NCBI GenBank assembly: GCA_963978905.1
Contig: OZ022261.1
Coordinates: forward strand, 37,094,130 to 37,158,129
From: Trichostrongylus colubriformis
Taxonomy: Eukaryota; Nematoda; Chromadorea; Rhabditida; Trichostrongylidae
Reading direction: 5' to 3'
DNA: 64,000 bases
The stretch's first letter is position 1, and the number at the start of each line of letters is the position of its first letter. This document shows positions 57,801 through 64,000 of this stretch, in pieces. The translations under genes were made by a program, and so were the position numbers. Under the pieces are notes generated by a model that saw only the letters and a program-made list of their open reading frames with translations, made no database searches and was not told where the DNA came from.

Positions 57801-60800
57801 TCTGATCTAGTTTCCCATTGGCATGTTGCCAAGTAAACACAAGGGAATGTTTGGAAATACGACAGGATCTACTTTTTGGAGTGAGCTTCAAGCTAAAACT
57901 GCGAAAGCGCGCCGCAAAACCTTCGATCCCGCCACAACTTCTTGGCCGCTCCCACCCCAGTCAATCGTGAATTACTTCGTCGGGAGGCGGGACCGCTGTG
58001 TCCAAGAGGCGGAACCGCTGCATGGTTGCGGCGTTTTGCAGGGTTTTTACAGCTTAGAGGAGCGCTTTTTCACCGGGATTTCGACACAGATAGCCTTCTT
58101 AGGCCCAGGACTACCATGTGAGTGACTTTTTGTAGGGATTTCTCCATCACCGCATTACCCCTAATGCTGTCTTTAACCTTTACTTATATTAAAGAATCTT
58201 TCAGTACTGTCGTTCAATATCTTTTACTGCTATGGGAATATTGGAGATACGTAGCGCTCAAACGTCTCCGGCCAAATGGTTTTTCAGCTGTAACTTTTTT
58301 CTACTGGACCAATCCGAGCGAAATTGTAGTATGTTATATCTGAGGGTTCTGCATATGAGATATATCGCTGTTACATGAAACGGTAAAAGATGCGTGATTA
58401 TTCACAAGTTTCTGCTAAGACACCAGCTTTCCCAAGTTCCCATGCTTACTATATCTTGATTTTTTCCTACCTCAACCTATCTTTCACGCTTCATTCGGGT
58501 TGGTGTCATGGTTGGTGCGCTTAAGGTACTTGTTAGGAGAGCGGAAACCCGCCACTGTGTATGTACGTAAGGGGACAGTGAAGATGAAGAAATCTATTAT
58601 GAAAATGAACGCTGTTTTAAGTTTTGTGGAGCTGCTCCATCAAACGATATAGTCGATTCAGGAGCGATGCGAGGTTGAAGGCTCCACTAGCAATGCGGAG
58701 AGAATGGGACGACTTCGCTATCTCAGTTTTATGCGGACAGACGGATCATTCGCAGGTGAAAGCGTTTCCCCTTCTCACGGCTATGGAAGTCGTCACTAAG
58801 TTTTTTGGAAGGGATGTCATTAAAATCAGTTGATAGACTGTGGGGAGAAGCCGAAATGATGTCGAATCTGCGGACGACGTTCAGTCAAAAAAGCGGTCAA
58901 AGGCCCAGGAATAGAAGAGCCAAAGTTGCCACTGCACGGCGCCATCTCACCTGGACTAGTTCAATTTGTTCGGAAGTGATGGGATCTGGTATGCGAGATA
59001 TTGTTCGGGAAGGATTCATTCCGAAGTAACAGAACCCACAGTCAAGCATGGTGCAGGATCTGAGGAGTGCATGGGGCTTTTTAATTGCATGGTATGGGTC
59101 CCATTCTGAACATAGACGGAGCGAAGGCAGGGGAGGCTACAGGGACATGACGGTGAGCGTCGCACTACAATGGGCGAGCAAACGCTTCGAAACACACGTT
59201 GACAAAAGTGAAGGAAGCCTCCCAGCACCAGGAAGTCACACTTCTCAAGTGGCCAAGACAATTCCTGCATTTCAGTTCGACAGAACACATGTGGTAAGAG
59301 CTCGAGGAGCGCTTTTCGCTGTACATTGTAGGAACAGAGAAGGAATGCTGGTTTTGTACATCAGAAAAACCCGTTTTTTCTGATCAAGCTTTTCCGTGTT
59401 TTCCGATAATTTTGTATCAAAAGCTTGCAGAGATCCATGAAAAGAGTCTAACGGCACCCAAGTATTAGGTTGGACGGGAAGTTCTGGGACACCTTGTGAG
59501 AAAAATTCAATTTATTTTAATTTTACTCACATGTAACTTCAGTCACCAAAGTATGCACCATCGTGATCTACAATGTACTGCCAACGCTCAGGAAGATCGT
59601 AGATACCCTTCCGGTAGAATTCGGGAGACTTCTGGTCAAAGAAGTTCTGGAGCCCGCTCTTGAGATCGTCGTCATCTTTGAACTGTCGCCCGTCAAGGAA
59701 GTGGCTCAACGACCGGAATAGGTGGTAGTCAGTTGGGGCCATGTCCGAAGATTACGGTGGGTGGGAGAGCTTCGTCCAACCAAGGTCCTGGATCCTTTGA
59801 CACGCCAACTTTGCCACATGTGGGTGAGCGTTATCGTGGAGGAAGAGGTCTTGGTCCATTTTTCCGGTAAGTTTTGGCGCTCCGGTGTCCAATTGCCTGC
59901 AGTAGAGATCGGCAGTGGCTGTCGTGTTGGATGGTAACAGTTTCCTATTTTTTTGAAAATTTTCAAAAAAAAAAGTTTTTTTCTCAATGCAATTTTTTGA
60001 ATATTTTCCTGTTCCAATTTGAGCCGATCGAGCCATCGGGCTGCCGCCATATGAGAGACAGTACCTGGGTCCATCGACTGGTTAATTTTGTTAGTGGCCT
60101 CGCATGCTGAGGAACCGAGGCGGTGTTCGTGAATTTCGCACCTTTCGCGAAATTGCCGTAAATTCACTGCTAGTTGAAGCCGTAGAGAATATGAATGTGC
60201 TATTCAGAAGCCCTTTTCAGACGCTTCATATACCCCCCACTACCAAATGCTCCCGAAGCTTTACAGGTTTCTACAGGAAAAAACAAAAAGTGTCCCAGAA
60301 CTTCCCGTCCAACCTAATAGAAGCAAACATTCAAAGTAGGTTTGGGCACAGCATACTAAAACTTTGCCCAGTTTGGTTCAGTAGGGAAAAGGTCATGGCA
60401 AAAAAAAGCATTTGACCGAAGACTTTTTACGCTACTGTAGGTCAGAAGGCTTTACAATCAAAACCAAATCAATAGACTGCTAATCGATGATCTCAGTGAA
60501 AAGGAATTCTGCGAGCGACTCTGATACCGAGATCCAGCCTTTTACCCTTTTTTTTTTTTTGAATTCAAAAGTGCAGTACGTCGTTTTTGATTAATGTGAC
60601 TAACTTTTCGTCGTGCTCTTTCCTTCGTCTCCATATCCATCCATTCGTTCTTGTTTAACATCTCTAGAAAAGCCGCGCGAACGTCTTCCACCAATTCCTT
60701 CACGATGAATACTAGAAAATGTTTAAAATATCTGCATAAGTCGTTCACAAAGATTTTAGAGAAGAGTCTTCTGGTTGATGCAATTACCACTATCGAAGTT

Positions 60801-63110
60801 AAAATATCGTTCAAGGTACAGTCGACCAGCAATATCATAGAAAGTATTCATTGCTAGACTGACGCAGTCATTGATTCTGTCAATTCCTTTTACTCCATAG
60901 ACTTGCGCTGTGAATTCCTTAATCACTTTTTAAGTTATAGTTGTAAATGTGCGAAGTGCAGTCAGCCGTAGTTGCGTGGGTGTGTGCTTTTAGGTCAGCA
61001 TTTCGCACGGCGGCAGTGGTGCATGGTGCGAGTGTGCGAGATGTGACCGCCACTACAGTTGTGTGATAGGCGATTGTCGATGCCTACAATAAGGCGTAGG
61101 ACTAAGCAACTGCTTTAGGACCGAACTAAATACGGCGACTGTGGCTAGCACGCACTGCACATTTCCATGTGAAATTCTGACGTGAGGGTACACACCTTTG
61201 CCGTCTCAGAATGACTTGAAATTTCATATATAACCTTACCTCCATCAAGCGCTGGAAATCTTCTCCAAGAAAATCACCGTAGTGGAAGATGGCCTGAAAC
61301 AATCTGAACGATCAGAAGGGATTTCGAATATGTCTGTATCACGGCATAGTTTTAGTCCAACAACTGTTCCCTCTCATACTCATTTTCACACCTCATTGTG
61401 CTTATTCACTGAAACAAGTAGTTTACCTTCCAATCTAGGTAGTCCGACAATGTTTGATCATCTATGCTCAACAGAATCTCCTCAAGCCTTTGTATTGTGG
61501 CTGTCTTTGTTATTCGAACAGGACGCCTAGCAAGAGAATACCGTAGTTGAGGTGGCAGAAGGGCATGCGCATAGCGAATCCAATCAACCTGAAGGAAAAC
61601 GATTATTCATAAAGGCACAATCTGCGCTCGACGCAGGGTGAGGCTAAGTTAGATCTCTTCGATAGTCAGCGCTGGTGAAGGGGCTCTGGTCACGTTTCAT
61701 TGCATGCCAAGAGGCGGAGATAGTACGCCCCACAACCTGAAGAGGCGAGGGTGACACGCCCTATTGTCTGCAAAGGGGTGGGGCGACACGCTCAATCATT
61801 AGACTACCAATGACGATCAATTTGAGTCCCATCTCTTGAAAAACGCGTAATGTGACTTAACGAACATCTTTTCGTAATCCTGTGGAGGGATTCTGTTGTT
61901 TGAGAAATCAAAACAAGAGAACATGATAAGGATCTTTTAAAGTACTTGAAAGTACGGGGCACACGAATCATACGTCACTTACCGTTTTCAACATACCGCG
62001 CAATTCTGCTACAGTCACAGTGATGGAATCAGTGTTGAACTCCGTTTCCTCGAGAATCTGAAGAAGCAATGTGTTTCTTGTGGTGCTTCATCGGTTTATT
62101 CATTCTCATGAGCTTCAGTCCCCGTAAGACAAAATCTGGCGCTCGTAAAATCGACAGGATCTCGGCTGAGTCCGCTGATCCCAGCTTCCCGTACATCGTA
62201 TAGCGCGGTAGGGTCCTTTCGTGCGACACGTTATCCTACCATGGGTATGGATGCCGAATGTCGAAAATCATAAGCACAGGATTTCGAAATGCAGCATACG
62301 AGCTCGCGGGGCTGTATATATGTACTTGGGTCCTAAAGCGATTATTGTGTCCACCACCTCACTGTAGAGGATCAAGGTGCAGGCAGCGGGTAAAATATCG
62401 AAGTGTCTTATACAAATGTGTATATCAGGTTTGGATATAGATGACAATCGAGTAGCTGAGTAGGGGCCCCTTATCTGGTCAGTAAATGTTAGGTTTATGC
62501 TTGCTGGTTGTACTTCAAGGCTGTTCAACAGGGCACCGCGATAAGTGCCTTGCTGGTCCCGCTGTGAGTAGGCCTCGCGCCAGCAGAGTTGCCGCTGTGT
62601 TCTCGCGTGCCCAACTTCGTTGGGCGGTACTAGCACACCTCCATACACTTTATATTGAAATTACATCACTGCTAGTAAAGAAAAAAATAAATGAGAAAAC
62701 GGTACTTTTTACCTTAGCCACTGTTTGGTCGACCATAATGAGTGATTCAATACGTCTGACGTGATCGTAGAGATTTGGTGGGAAGAATTCCATGAATATG
62801 TCTTTAGATGAGAGAAGTGCTAGCATTTTGAATAATACATCCCTAGTGGCTACGAATTCATGAGAATACGCTGGATCGAAATAAATTCGAGCTGACATCA
62901 TCGATGTTCCAGGCACAATCTGAAAGCGGTAGACAGGTTTCGGCTGCAACTGTACACTGAGCGCTGGGCTGCTTCGTTAGCATCAGAGTTACCTGCAAAA
63001 TATTGGCAGAAGAGTTGTACTCATCTACCGAGACGGTTAGATCGTAGAAGATAGTTTCAGTTCTCATAGCAAGCAGCCAATCCGTTAGCGATGTCGTTCT
63101 TCTCAAGATT
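48836..63110 (-). CDS. neprilysin-family (M13) zinc metalloprotease, 15 exons, 5' partial
   Basis: Exons in transcript order are 63110-62993, 62919-62713, 62057-61983, 61588-61427, 61293-61240, 60917-60788, 60711-60605, 57169-57092, 56915-56750, 56688-56637, 50549-50482, 50367-50237, 49692-49627, 49472-49374 and 49012-48836. All phases join, giving about 563 codons; the N-terminal ~190 residues (cytoplasmic tail, membrane anchor, first Cys region) must lie to the right. M13 enzymes cut small extracellular peptides. Catalytic and substrate features are intact: NAFYDSNRNQI, SAGILQSPFF, NYGAIGVVAGHEVTHAFDDS (zinc HExxH at about 50512-50498), GENIADNGG (zinc Glu, about 49671), GLEGYTQMQYFF, DVHAPDMYRVN, and a terminal CTLW. 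Intron 10 is 6.1 kb and holds an LTR element and a long-TIR element; intron 7 holds a mariner. No disabling change was found, so it is probably functional. Confidence 0.9.
50661..52763. mobile_element. long-terminal-inverted-repeat (foldback) element in M13 intron
   Basis: Ends begin GGCAAcCaAAAAAGcTCGTGCG and are flanked by TA (50659-50660 and 52764-52765). Inverted arms of roughly 500 bp (50661-51172 and about 52258-52763) share many strings, for example ctgattgtggtaggagggtaa, gataccgcgagttg and catgacctgatgggcc. The spacer (51173-52257) has no transposase and holds a tRNA-like remnant and dispersed-repeat sequence. It is probably a non-autonomous Tc1/mariner-type element. Confidence 0.75.
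51386..51470 (+). pseudogene. tRNA-like remnant (class II, Ser/Leu-like) or SINE head
   Basis: An A-box-like TGGCCGAATGG (51393-51403) and a B-box GGTTCAAGTCC (51448-51458) are about 45 nt apart, as in tRNAs with a long variable arm. The acceptor and T stems do not pair well, so it is not a working tRNA. A tRNA pseudogene or the head of a SINE is most likely. Confidence 0.45.
53753..54018 (+). repeat. 5' LTR of the helicase element
   Basis: It is 266 bp and directly repeated at 55760. It contains a poly(A)-type aataaa near 53970. There are many differences from the 3' copy, including indels, so the insertion is not recent. Confidence 0.75.
54019..54084 (-). other. antisense initiator tRNA-Met segment serving as (extended) primer-binding site
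   Basis: Read on the minus strand from 54084 to 54019, this is initiator tRNA-Met from G10 to the 3' CCA. It begins GCGCAGTGGAAGCG, has the anticodon stem-loop GGGCCCATAACCC, and ends CTGCTACCA. The length, 66 nt, equals G10-A76 of that tRNA. The 5' strand of the acceptor stem (positions 1-9) is absent, and genomic tRNA genes lack CCA, so it is not a tRNA gene. A normal primer-binding site is about 18 nt. Confidence 0.8.
54059..55569 (+). pseudogene. superfamily 1 (UPF1/DNA2-like) helicase relic inside the LTR element
   Basis: The first ATG (54059) is the complement of the tRNA anticodon; an in-frame ATG at 54095 may be the true start. Motifs in order are GIQAAFGTGKT (Walker A, about 54268-54303), SVTTNAAVAQ (motif Ia type), ILICGEASQIPEP where DEASQ is expected (Walker B Asp changed to Gly), YIGDIHRLEPYARC (motif III), TTFRAHPKLN, then ICIITFYKEQHRRL and VNAIQGREKDVVILLTT (motif V region). 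Frame is lost at a G run (54311-54315) and again near 55258. Motif VI (NVALTR-type) is not seen. The family fits nematode DNA2/NAM7 AAA_12 helicases. With two frameshifts and a dead Walker B, this copy is inactive. Confidence 0.75.
55760..56030 (+). repeat. 3' LTR of the helicase element
   Basis: It is 271 bp and begins TGTTAGCTCAAAAGG directly after a purine tract. Its poly(A)-type signal is changed to actaaa. Confidence 0.75.
59465..60317 (-). mobile_element. mariner element, internally deleted
   Basis: 28-bp inverted repeats starting TTAGGTTGGACGGGAAGTTC lie at 59465-59492 and 60290-60317, with TA on both sides (59463-59464, 60318-60319). The length is 853 bp, shorter than a full mariner (about 1.25 kb). 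Transposase remnants lie on the minus strand. It sits in intron 7 of the M13 protease gene. Confidence 0.92.
59539..60167 (-). pseudogene. mariner transposase relic
   Basis: On the minus strand an N-terminal fragment (about 60160-60020, with INQSMDPGTVSHMAAARW) leads after deletion and frameshifts to HDNAHPHVAKLACQRI (second catalytic Asp). It then leads to MAPTDYHLFRSL (third Asp, about 34 residues on, the DD34D pattern) and the C-terminus at 59539. The first catalytic Asp region is missing. Confidence 0.8.
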
Positions 63111-63550
63111 CTAAATGTCACATTATTATGATGAGGTGTGAATTATCACGTTGAAAGCGGTAGGGTGATAAATGCCGAAAAGAATTCGAACGAAACCTAA
63201 TGCACTCCGAAGTGGCTCTGCTTGTTGTCTTCGACTGCCAGAAAGTTTAGAAAGGTATGCGATGCAGACAAGAGGATATGACAAGGGGATGGAAGGGGAG
63301 AAAGACGAGAGACAGGTTCGCACATACCAACGGGTGTGTTGCAAGTGTTCCGGTGTTAGTGCGGGGTCAGATACCCATGAGTGAGTTAACTTCGCGAGAC
63401 GATTGATTTACTACTAATTTCAAGACCTTAGCTGCTGATCTAATGTTAAATAAAGGTCGAAAAATAAAGGAACATATTCGTGAGGTTGAATATTTGTGTT
63501 TCCACTTCACAACGAAAGTTATGCGTAACTAATTTATTGAATACATCCCC

Positions 63551-63929
63551 TCAAGGATTGTATTCGATGGGCAGATTCTTCCTTCGGACCAACCATCTCC
63601 TTGGGACCACTCACGACGATTGCTTGGCAGCTCCGTCAGGAGTGTTGCACCATTCGACTGTGATACGGTCGTTGTTGGTGTCCTCACGTCCGTAGTTGAA
63701 CACGTCGCAGGAGACAGCCATAAGGGTCTGCTCCTTAGGGTCGAGCACACTACAGGCAGGATCGACACCAAGTCGTTTCATGTTGGTGGTCTTGATAGCC
63801 CATCCGATACGTCGGCCGGAAACGTTTGATGATCTTGATGTGATAGGTGTGCTTGTCGTCGTATGTTGCGTTGAAGATGATCTTCGAGTTTGGCTGAGTG
63901 TTGATGTCGCCAGGAGGAACTGAGGCCAT
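63551..63929 (-). pseudogene. major sperm protein (MSP) pseudogene
   Basis: From ATG at 63929 to TGA at 63551 the three frames together cover a whole [72 protein letters not shown] and RRKNLPIEYN. An intact MSP coding region is 381 nt; this one is 379. One extra A lies near 63825, two bases are missing near 63619 and one near 63592, so the reading frame is broken three times. MSP is the cytoskeletal and signalling protein of nematode sperm. Alternatively these are assembly errors, but three in 240 nt favours a real pseudogene. It probably lies within a 5' intron of the M13 gene. Confidence 0.85.
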
Positions 63930-64000
63930 TCTGGCTCTTCGTAAATATGTAGTAAAATTCGATATTTGTTCCTTGAATGATTGAGTCGAGGCATCTGCCA

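Overview
The window looks like a piece of a clade V (strongylid, hookworm-like) nematode genome. Four things suggest this. Protein-coding exons are short and split by long introns with tttcag-type acceptors. A major sperm protein (MSP) gene copy is present. One gene belongs to the nematode-expanded DUF1647 family. Tc1/mariner, BEL/Pao and MITE debris is abundant. The species is not determined. Exon coordinates were worked out by hand from splice signals, reading phase and remembered family motifs; no database search was run.

Layout. 1-8.7 kb: a BEL/Pao retroelement cut by the left edge, with gag-pol, a phlebovirus-glycoprotein-like env and a third small ORF carrying Gag-type zinc knuckles. 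9.72-10.64 kb: an internally deleted Tc1/mariner-like element directly upstream of a five-exon Rho GDP-dissociation inhibitor gene (+, 10795-15391). 16.06-25.57 kb: an 11-exon TOM1-like VHS/GAT sorting adaptor gene (-), tail to tail with the RhoGDI gene. 28.17-30.57 kb: a five-exon protein disulfide isomerase gene (pdi-2 type, +, ending HTEL). 30.6-44.8 kb: mostly non-coding, with several MITE or foldback elements and a few orphan exon-like ORFs. 44.8-48.45 kb: a DUF1647 gene (+). 48.84-63.11 kb: a neprilysin-type M13 metalloprotease gene (-), 15 exons, with its N-terminal part beyond the right edge. 63.55-63.93 kb: an MSP pseudogene (-) with three indels.

The most unusual object is inside one intron of the neprilysin gene (53.75-56.03 kb). 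Two LTR-like direct repeats with a polypurine tract flank a decayed UPF1/DNA2-type superfamily 1 helicase ORF instead of gag-pol. Immediately after the 5' LTR, the expected 18-nt primer-binding site is extended to a 66-nt antisense copy of initiator tRNA-Met that stops at tRNA position 10. The complement of the CAU anticodon supplies an ATG in frame with the helicase. The same intron also holds a 2.1-kb element with about 0.5-kb terminal inverted repeats and a tRNA-like remnant in its spacer.

The host genes are unrelated housekeeping or secreted-protein genes: Rho cycling, endosomal sorting, ER disulfide formation, a probable glycosyltransferase-like protein and an ectopeptidase. The pairing of pdi-2 with a TOM1 gene matches, from memory, their neighbourhood on C. 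elegans cosmid C07A12.
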